From: a virus
DNA length: 36,220 bases
Virus record (IMG/VR): IMGVR_UViG_3300025889_000044
Span: 1-36,220 of that record
Direction: 5' to 3' (one strand)
The translations under genes were made by a program, and so were the position numbers. The notes below the pieces were generated by a model. That model saw only the letters and a program-made list of their open reading frames with translations. It searched no databases and had not been told where the DNA came from. Of this stretch, positions 28,911-36,220 are shown piece by piece. How positions within the stretch are numbered: the stretch's first letter is position 1; every line of letters starts with the position of its first letter.

Positions 28911-30989
28911 ATGGCCATTTCAGGCAAAAGAATAATTCTGGCTAACGACCAGGCGTTGCGGGCAAAAGATCAAAGCGGGAATGTTGTTGAACTTCTTAAA
29001 ATTAACTCGAGCGGTGCTCTTGCTGGACAAGTAGCAGATGAGCTAGCTGATAAGGCGCTAGCAAGTGATGTAACGACTCTGCAGTCTAAGATGGACACTG
29101 CCGAGTCAGAGATCGATCAGCTTCAGTTAGACATGACTGACAAGGCGTCACTTGCAGACGTAACGAGTCTCGAGGGACGTGTCCTTACAACTGAAGGCGA
29201 TATTATTTCTCTTCAGTCGGATGTGTCGACGCTCAACGGAGACTCTAGCGTTTCTGGTTCTGTCGATTTCAAAGTAGCTGCTGAAGCTGTTCTGAGAGAG
29301 TCCGGTGATACTGCTACCCTTGCTGCCGCCAATGCATATACTGATTCAAAGGCAGTCATTGTTTCGATTGCTCAGATCGTTCACGTTGCAAAAGACGGCA
29401 TTGATGTAAGCGCAGATGGTTCGATCAGCAAGCCGTTTTTGACGATTAGCGCGGCTTTGTCGGCAATCACAGATGCGAGTCCGAGCAAGCGTTACGCGAT
29501 TAAGGTTGCTCCTGGTTCATATACCGAAACATCTCTGGAAGTGAAGGCAAACGTCTTCATTATCGGTGAGCAAAAGGAAACGGTTCGGATTAGCGGACCG
29601 GTGTCGATGGGAGCTTGGGCTCAAGACAACGCTGGATCTGATGACCGAGCTGGTGTTTCGATGGTTACGTTGCTTGGCGCTGCCAATTTCGATTGGTCAG
29701 TGGCGAGGTCTAGGGCTGGCAAGCTCTACATGAATGAAGTGGTCTTTGCGTCAACTTTAAACCTGTACGGCTACGATAACGCGATTGCTCAGGCGCAATT
29801 TGATTCATGCGTGATCTTTGGGAATGTTACTATTAGCGGGGTCAATGTCGGTGTTTTTAGCAACAATGTTTGCTTCGGAAACATCACGCTGAACCAACAT
29901 CCCAATGGCGGCATGGCGTCGATTCTTTCGGCTTCTGGTGGATATTGCAGTGGCACACTTACTCAGACTACTACTGTCGATGATTTCAATCGTAGGTGTT
30001 CGAGCTTCCTTCGTGGATTTGGTTCTGAAAATCTTATTGTGGATGGACCGTCCTCGTATGCCGATGTTGACTTGAATAGCCAAGGCAAAAGCAGCACGCA
30101 AAAGCTAAATGGCGGTCAGATTATCGCGCTTACTCCGAGAATCAGCCATGATCTCGAAACGCAGATGATTAAGCCTCTTGCCAACAACGCTCATAATATG
30201 GGCGATTGGGGCAAGCAGTTCATGTTCAATTTCGCATATGTTCATGCGTCGTCTGGAACAGAACTTTACCTTGCTTCTGTCGATAGTGCATATGATGCGG
30301 CTGGCTCATCTGCTGGGTATGGGATTTTTATTGAAGCCGACAGCTACGGTTTGAAGCCGGACGTTAGCGGTGGAGATATCAACCTAAAAACCAGTACAGT
30401 CAGTGGAACTGGGGTAAGAGGAAAGATCAAACTTGATTCCAGAGAAGTTGATCTTAGCTCTGCCAAGATTGTCAGCCTTGCTGATGGTGTGGATTCTCAA
30501 GATGCCGTTACCAAATCGCAGCTTGATTCAGGGTTGGCAGATAAAGCGGCGCAGATTGATTTGGATGCGTTGGGGATTCGTGTCGATAGTTCTGAGTCAG
30601 ACATTATTCAGCTCCAAACGGATGTTTCTGCAAAGCTTGATAGTTCACTAAAGGGTGCAGCGGACGGCGTTGCAGAACTTGATGCTACTGGCAAGGTGCC
30701 AGCATCTCAGTTGCCAACTATCAATTCGGTTGTGGCAGTTAAAATGGCTGCAATTACTCTGACTGCACAACAGGTAACTGATGGATATTTGGATCTGACT
30801 CACGACGCTCTGTCTGGATCGATCTCTGTATTTTGTGAGCGTGTGGCTATCCTTGAGGACTTTGATTATACCGTCAGCAGTGTTGGCGGAGTGTCTCGAC
30901 TCACTTGGATTGGACCATCGGCTGCTGGAGCTGAGGAAGAGTTTGCCGAAGGCGATATTGTTTATATCCAATATCTCAGACAAGCATAA
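28911..30989 (+). CDS. Tail fibre/spike with coiled coil and beta-helix
   Basis: 692 residues from ATG 28911. N-terminal GKRIILANDQALRAKDQSG resembles a fibre anchor. Residues about 45-120 are a heptad-type triple coil (TLQSKMDTAESEIDQLQLDM). From about 160 comes VHVAKDGIDVSADGSISKPF, then IKVAPGSYTETSLEVKANVF, the start of a pectin-lyase-like right-handed beta-helix. After about 490 a second coil (DAVTKSQLDSGLADKAAQID) leads to a C-terminal module shared with the previous gene. The layout (anchor, coil, beta-helix, module) suits a host-surface recognition or degrading fibre. A GGGGTGG site precedes the ATG. Confidence 0.75.
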   Translation: MAISGKRIILANDQALRAKDQSGNVVELLKINSSGALAGQVADELADKALASDVTTLQSKMDTAESEIDQLQLDMTDKASLADVTSLEGRVLTTEGDIISLQSDVSTLNGDSSVSGSVDFKVAAEAVLRESGDTATLAAANAYTDSKAVIVSIAQIVHVAKDGIDVSADGSISKPFLTISAALSAITDASPSKRYAIKVAPGSYTETSLEVKANVFIIGEQKETVRISGPVSMGAWAQDNAGSDDRAGVSMVTLLGAANFDWSVARSRAGKLYMNEVVFASTLNLYGYDNAIAQAQFDSCVIFGNVTISGVNVGVFSNNVCFGNITLNQHPNGGMASILSASGGYCSGTLTQTTTVDDFNRRCSSFLRGFGSENLIVDGPSSYADVDLNSQGKSSTQKLNGGQIIALTPRISHDLETQMIKPLANNAHNMGDWGKQFMFNFAYVHASSGTELYLASVDSAYDAAGSSAGYGIFIEADSYGLKPDVSGGDINLKTSTVSGTGVRGKIKLDSREVDLSSAKIVSLADGVDSQDAVTKSQLDSGLADKAAQIDLDALGIRVDSSESDIIQLQTDVSAKLDSSLKGAADGVAELDATGKVPASQLPTINSVVAVKMAAITLTAQQVTDGYLDLTHDALSGSISVFCERVAILEDFDYTVSSVGGVSRLTWIGPSAAGAEEEFAEGDIVYIQYLRQA

Positions 30990-31073
30990 CGCGCAGCATT
31001 ACATGGGGGGTTGCGATCTTAAAGAGATACTGAGATCATAGATCTCGGTCGTAACTAATCTCTTCCTATCTCA

Positions 31074-31114
31074 GGGGGTCTTCTGCCAGGAAGGTGGAAG
31101 GCCCCCTCCCTTTT
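31074..31114 (+). terminator. Intrinsic terminator after the fibre gene
   Basis: GGGGG (31074-31078) pairs with CCCCC (31102-31106), enclosing CTTC/GAAG pairing (31080-31083/31097-31100), then TCCCTTTT follows. It would end the long head-gene transcript. Upstream, a perfect GAGATC/GATCTC hairpin (31032-31046) may assist. Confidence 0.72.
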
Positions 31115-31115
31115 C

Positions 31116-31144
31116 TTGCCAGTGAAGTAATCTGCGTTTACTAT
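31116..31144 (+). promoter_or_regulatory. Sigma70-type promoter for the last fibre operon
   Basis: TTGCCA (31116-31121), a 17-base spacer and TACTAT (31139-31144); five and four of six positions match the consensus. Transcription would start near 31151, 39 bases before ATG 31190, which has GGGAGGA (31180-31186). It lies just after the terminator. The downstream sequence GTTC...GTTAAC...GAAC (31146-31164) is a possible operator. Confidence 0.6.
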
Positions 31145-31189
31145 TGTTCCAGTTAACAAAGAACGTCCACCAAGGAACGGGAGGAACTT

Positions 31190-32983
31190 ATGTCAACGCC
31201 AAAGGGCTGGCCTACTCAGGAAAAAGATCAAAGACTCATTCCGCAGTTTGCAACTGTGGAGCCTGTTCATACGCTTCAGCATGGCCTGAGCGTTCTTGCT
31301 CATCAGTATGTTGCTGAAGTTGCAACAGATGCAGCGGAAGCTGGATCATCTGCCATCGCTATCGTAGCTACTGCTCATGTAGCGCAAGCTGGCGATGTGA
31401 TCCGCCTTACCTCAGGCGCTCTTTCTGGCCGTGAAATAAAGGTCTACAGCACTGCTGTTGATAGCATTGTGCTAGCGGAAGAGCTGCCTAGCGCCGTAGC
31501 GACGGGCGTTACCTTTCAGATTCTTCGTCACAAGTATCCGGTTGTAGAGCCTACTGGAGAAATTAAAATCTCTGGTTCCTTTACCGCTACTGAAGAAGCC
31601 GTTGCTGCTGATGGTGGCGCGCTTCCTGCCAAGGTTAAGGTGGCTGGCGGATATGATGGCTCTGCTGTTCAGGTGCTTGCAACAGACGCAAGCGGTCATC
31701 TGCAGGTTGACGTTCTTTCTATGCCTGCTGTTTCAGGTGGTGCTACGGCAGCAGCTCAAATAGATGGAACTCAAAAAACTAGGATTACGAGCGGCGGTAG
31801 TGATGCTACCGTTGATGCGCTTGGAAATGTTCTTAATAATTTGACATCGCAAGCACTAACCGTAAAGGGCTCTGTTTACGGCGTTCCGTTGTCTGGTGGT
31901 AATCCGGTCGTTTTAAGAACGACTGATTCTATTGGTAGATTGAGTGTTGATGTGAACACCATGCCAGCTATTTCTATCCCTGCTGGAGCATCTACCTACG
32001 CAGCTCAAACTGATGGAACCCAAAAAAGTCAGATCGTAGACGCTGCCGGTGACATTGCCGATGTTAAGCTGCTTTCTGTTAATCTTGATGGAACTGACAA
32101 GGGGCTTGTCACTAATACAATTATTCATGGTGAGACCACGGGCGGCGGCGGTGGATATGTTGACGTAAAGGTAACTCCATCGGGTGCGCTTAACACTGAA
32201 AGTACGATTGCTGGCCTTGACGCGGCAGTGCTAGGTCAAGACGTGATGGCCAACAGCTTGCCGGTTGTTATTGCCTCAGATCAAACGACTATTCCTGTTT
32301 CTATGGCATCTGCGCCGCTTCCAACAAACGCAGCCACAGAAACGACTCTGTCCGCGCTTAACGGTAAGGTAATTGCTTGTGACACTGGAAACGTGACTAT
32401 CGCCTCTAGTTCACTTCCTACTGGAGCGGCAACGGAAGTTACGTTGTCTGCTCTCAACGGGAAAGTAACTGTTTGTGATACGGGAAGCGTTACGATTGCT
32501 TCATCTGCTCTTCCAACTGGTGCAGCCACAGAAACGACTCTTTCAGCATTGAATAGCAAGATGCCGTCGCAGGGTCAGGCGCTTATGGCGGCTTCTGTTC
32601 CGGTGGTTATCTCAAGCGATCAGACGGCTATTCCGGTAAGCGGTAGCTTCACTGCTGGAAAGCTCTCGGTTGTGGATCTACTTGACGCCAACATTCTCGA
32701 CACGTCTAGCACCAACATTCCTGGCAGCGCCTCGAGTCCTGTTGAGGTTATCGCCTCGACTGCGGCTGAAATTAAAGCCATTCAACTACTAGACACGACT
32801 GGCGCATTTGTTGGAGTCTATGTCGGTGGTTCTGGTTCCGAGGTTCTGAAGTTCGTCATGGGTCCTGGCTCAGATCAGACTATTGAACACAACATTCCTG
32901 CTGCTTCTCGTGTAAGCCTGAAGCGATTGGATTCAACCGCTGCCGTATCTTCGGGTATCGTAGCATTTAACTGTCTCGGATAG
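31190..32983 (+). CDS. Long fibre protein with 32-residue tandem repeats
   Basis: 597 residues. The N-terminus has a helical and beta anchor (MSTPKGWPTQEKDQRLIPQF) and a strand-rich domain; residues about 100-330 are shallow beta repeats with AAAQIDGTQKTRI and AAQTDGTQKSQI copies. Residues 377-458 hold two full and one partial copy of a 32-residue unit, LPTGAATETTLSALNGKVTV-type. The final part (480-597) folds into a beta domain. Units with LPTGAATE-x-TL-x-AL are typical of phage fibres. The gene starts a separate operon with its own promoter and ends in a 6-pair hairpin (32972-32988). Confidence 0.72.
   Translation: MSTPKGWPTQEKDQRLIPQFATVEPVHTLQHGLSVLAHQYVAEVATDAAEAGSSAIAIVATAHVAQAGDVIRLTSGALSGREIKVYSTAVDSIVLAEELPSAVATGVTFQILRHKYPVVEPTGEIKISGSFTATEEAVAADGGALPAKVKVAGGYDGSAVQVLATDASGHLQVDVLSMPAVSGGATAAAQIDGTQKTRITSGGSDATVDALGNVLNNLTSQALTVKGSVYGVPLSGGNPVVLRTTDSIGRLSVDVNTMPAISIPAGASTYAAQTDGTQKSQIVDAAGDIADVKLLSVNLDGTDKGLVTNTIIHGETTGGGGGYVDVKVTPSGALNTESTIAGLDAAVLGQDVMANSLPVVIASDQTTIPVSMASAPLPTNAATETTLSALNGKVIACDTGNVTIASSSLPTGAATEVTLSALNGKVTVCDTGSVTIASSALPTGAATETTLSALNSKMPSQGQALMAASVPVVISSDQTAIPVSGSFTAGKLSVVDLLDANILDTSSTNIPGSASSPVEVIASTAAEIKAIQLLDTTGAFVGVYVGGSGSEVLKFVMGPGSDQTIEHNIPAASRVSLKRLDSTAAVSSGIVAFNCLG
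32318..32563 (+). repeat. 96-bp tandem repeats in the fibre gene
   Basis: Units begin at 32318, 32414 and 32510; period exactly 96 bases (32 codons). The third is partial, about 54 bases. Protein identity is high, but third-codon positions differ widely between units, so the duplication is old or the codons have diverged. Confidence 0.8.
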
Positions 32984-33006
32984 AGACACTAGGGAGACCT
33001 ACTTAA

Positions 33007-35037
33007 ATGCCAGCAACAATTTTCTCGGGTAATAACGTCAAGGCGCTCAAGTCGAACCTCGATTTGAACGGCGTAACCAAGATCCTGTCGGTCAATGCCG
33101 ATCCTGCATCAGGCGCAGGTGTGGCTGCTCCGCTCGGGTCTATCGCCATGGATTACCTGGCTGGTAAAGTCTACAAAAAGACTGGATCGCTTGATACCGA
33201 GTGGCAGGAGCTTGGCTCAGGCATCGGCGGGATTAACTACATTGAAAACTCCGACGCTGAGAGTGGCACTTCTGGCTGGAGCACTTACAATGATGGTGGT
33301 TCACAATCACAACCTGTAGATGGCACTGGTGGGACTGCTAACATCACTTGGAATAGGCGCGTTCCAACTGCTCCACTCAAGCCTCTTCGTGGTGTTGCAG
33401 ACTTCAGTCTAGTTAAAGATAACGCCGATCGAAGAGGCCAAGGCGTGAGCTACGACTTCACGATTGACTCGGCAGATCAGGCAAAAATCCTGACCATCTC
33501 GGCAGACTATGAGGTGCTCTCGGGCACGTTTGCTACTGGTGATCTCGCTGTCTATATCATCCAAGATCCTGCCGGTACTCCTGTGGTTCTTCAGCCCGCT
33601 GGATACCAGGTCACTGCCGCAACTGTTGGAAACAAGGTCAGGCTTGCGGCGACCTTCCAGACGGCAAGCGACGTAACAAGCTACAGGCTTTGCATCCATG
33701 TCGCTTCTACAAGCGCATCGGCTTACAGCCTTGCAATCGACAATGTGAGCGTTAGCCCACAGCAGGTGGTTTACGGCGCTCCTGTGACGGATGAAAAACA
33801 AGCAAGCGGCATTTCTTATGAGGGGCTTGGGACGGTAACGCTTGAGTCAGTCTGGGAAAGACAAGTTGGTAATAAGTGGCATATTAGGGGTTATTTGAAA
33901 ACCGGAACTACCACGGCTTCAGTTGCCGCTATTGTTCTTCCAAGCGGGAAGACGATTGATACCTCTAAGATTTCTTCGACGACTAACGTCAATCGTTTAG
34001 GGACGTTTAACAGAATTGAAACAGGCGGAACTGCCACAACTCCTGACGGCGAGCTTTTTTTCGACGGTAGCACTACAAATAAGCTGTTTTTTTGCTTTCA
34101 GTCGGCATCTAATCAATTTACAAAAGCAAATGGCAACGTTCTTTTTTCATCTGGCGATGGAATAGCATTTGAGGCGGAAATTCCCATCCTCGGCTGGTCA
34201 TCCTCAGTCGTCGTAAGCTCCTCGACGGATACTAGGGTGGTGGCTGCTCGCGCCTCTGGAGATCCCGCTTCTGCCACTAGCGGTAATCCAATCATTTTCC
34301 CGACTACCGCTTTTGATACGCATGGCGCCTATAACTCCAGTACTGGTCGCTACACTGCCTCTGTTCCGGGGTTTTACAGAATCTCTGGAGCAATCATTCC
34401 GGGCACTGGCGGAGCTGTTGGTCTTTTTGCTTATGTAAATGCCGTAAGCGTAGCAAGAGCTGGAAATACTGACTCTAACACCTCTGGAGTATTCACTGTT
34501 CTGGTTCAAGTTAACGCTGGCGATTTAATTGATATTAGACCCAATGCCACACTCGACGCTGGAAGTGGGTCGGTCATTAACTTCGAACGTCTCTCCGGTC
34601 CCTCGCAGATCGCTGCTAGTGAAACGGTGGCGGCGAGTTATTCCGCTTCAACTGGTTTGGTTGTTGCAGATAACACTGCGATTCTGTTTGATACAAAACT
34701 CATAGATTCTCATGGTTCTTACAATTCAGCTAATGGAAGAATTACGGCTCAGATCTCTGGAACTTATGAAATAGGAATGACAGTTTATTCCGGTACATCA
34801 AATAGGCAATTTACTGTTTTTAAAAATGGGACCTTATTTAGGGGAATGGCAATATCTCTTGGATCAACAGCAACGGGAACACAGGGTCATTTTTCAACAC
34901 TGGTTCCAATGATTGCGGGTGATTATTTAGAAATAAGAAATAGCTCAGGCGCATCGGCTACATTGGCATCATCTAACTTTGTTGGAGCTACAATTTCCAA
35001 CTCTAACTTTTTCAACTTCAAGCGGGTGGGTAACTAA
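33007..35037 (+). CDS. Receptor-binding fibre with carbohydrate-binding-like and two C1q-like domains
   Basis: 676 residues. N-terminal about 75 residues are a fibre anchor with LNGVTKILSVNADP and the YKKTGSLDTEWQEL motif. Residues about 80-255 form a jelly-roll of carbohydrate-binding type, beginning NYIENSDAESGTSGWSTY. Residues about 270-400 are a further beta domain. Then two C1q/TNF-like modules follow: FDTHGAYNSSTGRYTASVPG at about 440-460, and FDTKLIDSHGSYNSANGRIT at about 563-582, each with the C1q order of strands and a V-x-AGD-x-(I/L)-(D/E)-IR-x-x block. It would bind glycans or proteins at the host surface. Confidence 0.78.
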   Translation: MPATIFSGNNVKALKSNLDLNGVTKILSVNADPASGAGVAAPLGSIAMDYLAGKVYKKTGSLDTEWQELGSGIGGINYIENSDAESGTSGWSTYNDGGSQSQPVDGTGGTANITWNRRVPTAPLKPLRGVADFSLVKDNADRRGQGVSYDFTIDSADQAKILTISADYEVLSGTFATGDLAVYIIQDPAGTPVVLQPAGYQVTAATVGNKVRLAATFQTASDVTSYRLCIHVASTSASAYSLAIDNVSVSPQQVVYGAPVTDEKQASGISYEGLGTVTLESVWERQVGNKWHIRGYLKTGTTTASVAAIVLPSGKTIDTSKISSTTNVNRLGTFNRIETGGTATTPDGELFFDGSTTNKLFFCFQSASNQFTKANGNVLFSSGDGIAFEAEIPILGWSSSVVVSSSTDTRVVAARASGDPASATSGNPIIFPTTAFDTHGAYNSSTGRYTASVPGFYRISGAIIPGTGGAVGLFAYVNAVSVARAGNTDSNTSGVFTVLVQVNAGDLIDIRPNATLDAGSGSVINFERLSGPSQIAASETVAASYSASTGLVVADNTAILFDTKLIDSHGSYNSANGRITAQISGTYEIGMTVYSGTSNRQFTVFKNGTLFRGMAISLGSTATGTQGHFSTLVPMIAGDYLEIRNSSGASATLASSNFVGATISNSNFFNFKRVGN

Positions 35038-35561
35038 TGCCGTACACTACGCTCAACCTAGGTCTACAGCTCACGATACCTACAAGTGGTACCCGTAACT
35101 GGGCATCCACTCTGTATAGCACTACCTGGACTAAGATCAGTCAGCACAGGCACACGGGGAGTGGTGACGGTAACCAAATGGTCACCGCCTCCTATAGCAA
35201 TTTATCCGTGACTAGCGCGAAGCTGGCAAAGCACATTGCTCTAGGGCAAGCGTCGTCTACTATGACTCCGTCTGGAACTACTCAGACGGTGGATCTTGAT
35301 AACGGTAACACTCAGAAGATTGATTTGAGCAGTGCTACGGGTAACGTGACTCTGACCATCTCCAACGCTCAGACGGGTGGTCTTTATCGCCTGTTTCTGA
35401 TCCAAGGAGCTACGGCAAGAGATATCGTTTGGCCAGCTTCTGTGAAGTGGCCGCAGGGTCAGGTCGCTATTCTTTCAACTTCGGCAGGTGCTGTCGATAT
35501 TGTAGAATTATACTGGGACGGATCTAACTATTACGCCGATTGGCAGGTGGGGTGGGCATGA
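35037..35561 (+). CDS. Fibre-tip protein with metal-binding-type His motif
   Basis: 174 residues, start overlapping the previous stop (TAATG). N-terminal WTKISQHRHTGSGDGNQM contains the His-x-His-Thr-Gly motif of phage fibre tips, in which His residues line up to bind metal along the trimer axis. The remaining strands (KIDLSSATGNVTLTISNAQ and YRLFLIQGATARDIVWP) form a terminal beta domain similar to the tail-fibre-associated DUF seen in many fibres. It probably forms the adhesin tip or trimerises with the preceding fibre. Confidence 0.7.
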   Translation: MPYTTLNLGLQLTIPTSGTRNWASTLYSTTWTKISQHRHTGSGDGNQMVTASYSNLSVTSAKLAKHIALGQASSTMTPSGTTQTVDLDNGNTQKIDLSSATGNVTLTISNAQTGGLYRLFLIQGATARDIVWPASVKWPQGQVAILSTSAGAVDIVELYWDGSNYYADWQVGWA

Positions 35562-35785
35562 CTGGTTTAGAGGTTGGCGCACTAATGGCAGCAACGCAGT
35601 TGATTGGTGGTCTGCTTGGGAATAAAGCGGCAGCCGAACAGCAAAAGACCCAAGGCATTTTGCAAGCAGGTCAAACTCAGTTCGGCCTTGAGCAGCAAGC
35701 AAGACAAGCTGCAGAGGCACAGCAACAAGGCGCTCTTGGTAATCTAGTAGAGGCTTACAGGTCCGCCTTGATGGGGGGTCGATAA
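35558..35785 (+). CDS. Small Gln/Ala-rich virion protein
   Basis: 75 residues from ATG 35558 (GGTGGGGTGG upstream). N-terminal hydrophobic helix (LEVGALMAATQLIGGLLGNKAA), then a Gln-rich amphipathic helix ending in LVEAYRSALMGGR. The style matches the ejection proteins at 4062 and 4693. Its stop overlaps the next gene's start by one base (TAATG). Confidence 0.65.
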   Translation: MTGLEVGALMAATQLIGGLLGNKAAAEQQKTQGILQAGQTQFGLEQQARQAAEAQQQGALGNLVEAYRSALMGGR

Positions 35786-36156
35786 TGGCGCTCGTTCAAC
35801 CTCAAGTATTTTCAATGCCTCAAATGACCCTGGCTAACGGGCAAGTGGGTCAACCTGAACAGAGTGATTTGGCCAAGTTGATTGAAAAGCTAAATAAAGA
35901 CAAAGCTGAATCCCAAGCCATGCAAGAAAAGAAAGATACCGCTACCCTCCAGGGAGCAGGCATCCAGGCCGCTGGTTCTTTGGCTAGTAGCCTTTTAACT
36001 CAAGCTGCGGCGCGAGAACGAGCCATGCAACAGGCAGAGCTTGAGTCTGGAAAGAACGTGGCAGAGCTTCAGGCAAAGAGTATGCAAGAAAGTGGTAAAG
36101 CCCAACAGGACGCTTTTGCGCGTCTCATGGGTTCATTTAGATCAGCAATGGTGTGA
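35785..36156 (+). CDS. Small Gln/Ala-rich virion protein, ends at contig junction
   Basis: 123 residues. N-terminal hydrophobic/aromatic segment, then a long Ala/Gln/Glu helix (AAGSLASSLLTQAAARERAM), ending LMGSFRSAMV, which resembles the end of the preceding protein (YRSALMGGR). Stop TGA 36154-36156, with the ribosome binding site of the first gene right behind, so the operon continues through the closed junction to the genes at 9 onward. Confidence 0.7.
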   Translation: MALVQPQVFSMPQMTLANGQVGQPEQSDLAKLIEKLNKDKAESQAMQEKKDTATLQGAGIQAAGSLASSLLTQAAARERAMQQAELESGKNVAELQAKSMQESGKAQQDAFARLMGSFRSAMV

Positions 36157-36220
36157 GGAAATATGAAACTAACTCCAAAGGATGCAGAAAAGGTTCGGGC
36201 GCTTCATAGTCAAATCATGG
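36155..36220. repeat. Right copy of the 66-bp terminal direct repeat
   Basis: Identical to bases 1-66. It contains the GAGGAA site and the first codons of the acidic-protein gene. Confidence 0.95.

Noticed and set aside
32972-32988. Terminator at the end of the 597-residue fibre gene
   Set aside because: Six-pair hairpin overlapping the stop but with no T-run; the next gene follows after only 23 bases, so read-through is expected.
28911-36156. Diversity-generating retroelement
   Set aside because: I looked for template/variable repeats and a reverse transcriptase near the fibre genes; none is encoded in this closed genome.
1-36220. CRISPR array, insertion sequence or integrase/attachment site
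   Set aside because: No regularly spaced short repeats, transposase motif, or tyrosine/serine recombinase was seen. The only repeats are those within fibre genes, the two-copy element at 15361 and the contig overlap.

Overview
The window is a complete or near-complete tailed-phage genome of podovirus-like organisation. Its first 66 bases are repeated exactly at the end (1-66 = 36155-36220), so the contig closes into a circle of 36,154 bp. The gene order is packaging and capsid, then fibres, tail nozzle, ejection proteins and lysis. There is no integrase, repressor, DNA polymerase, primase or helicase. A PagL-like outer-membrane lipid A deacylase and a lipobox lipoprotein indicate a Gram-negative host; the sequence does not identify it further.

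Layout. 9-8231 (+): tail adaptor, large nozzle/stabilisation protein and a set of Ala/Gln-rich or very long proteins that look like ejected internal virion proteins. 8228-9858 (+): lysis cassette (SLT-type transglycosylase, holin-like protein, lipoprotein, membrane/coiled-coil protein) and a VRR-NUC nuclease. 9770-15298 (-): early-type recombination operon with zinc-ribbon proteins, a metallophosphoesterase, RecT, SSB and a RecE/Cas4-like nuclease plus micro-proteins. 15405-17381 (-): a second minus-strand operon ending upstream in a putative ADP-ribosyltransferase-like protein. 17382-17930: about 550 bp with no credible gene but many nested inverted repeats, whose wobble pairs favour a minus-strand structured RNA. 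17931-30989 (+): PagL-like enzyme, TerS, a PAPS-reductase-family enzyme inserted between TerS and TerL, portal, scaffold, a major capsid gene split by a 234-nt group I intron, a tRNA-like element with an abnormal anticodon arm, small head/decoration proteins and a beta-helix fibre. A terminator and promoter at 31074-31144 separate this from the last fibre block (31190-36156), which runs across the contig junction into the tail genes.

How it works together: DNA metabolism appears to rest on a RecE/RecT/SSB recombination module with host polymerases. TerS/TerL, portal, scaffold and capsid build and fill the head. The nozzle, the fibres with C1q-like and beta-helix domains, and the ejection proteins deliver DNA. 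The lysis cassette releases progeny. The items most worth follow-up are the capsid intron, the structured non-coding region, the odd tRNA-like element, the PagL-like enzyme and a nested small gene at 10009-10158. Several genes under 60 codons were found by hand reading.
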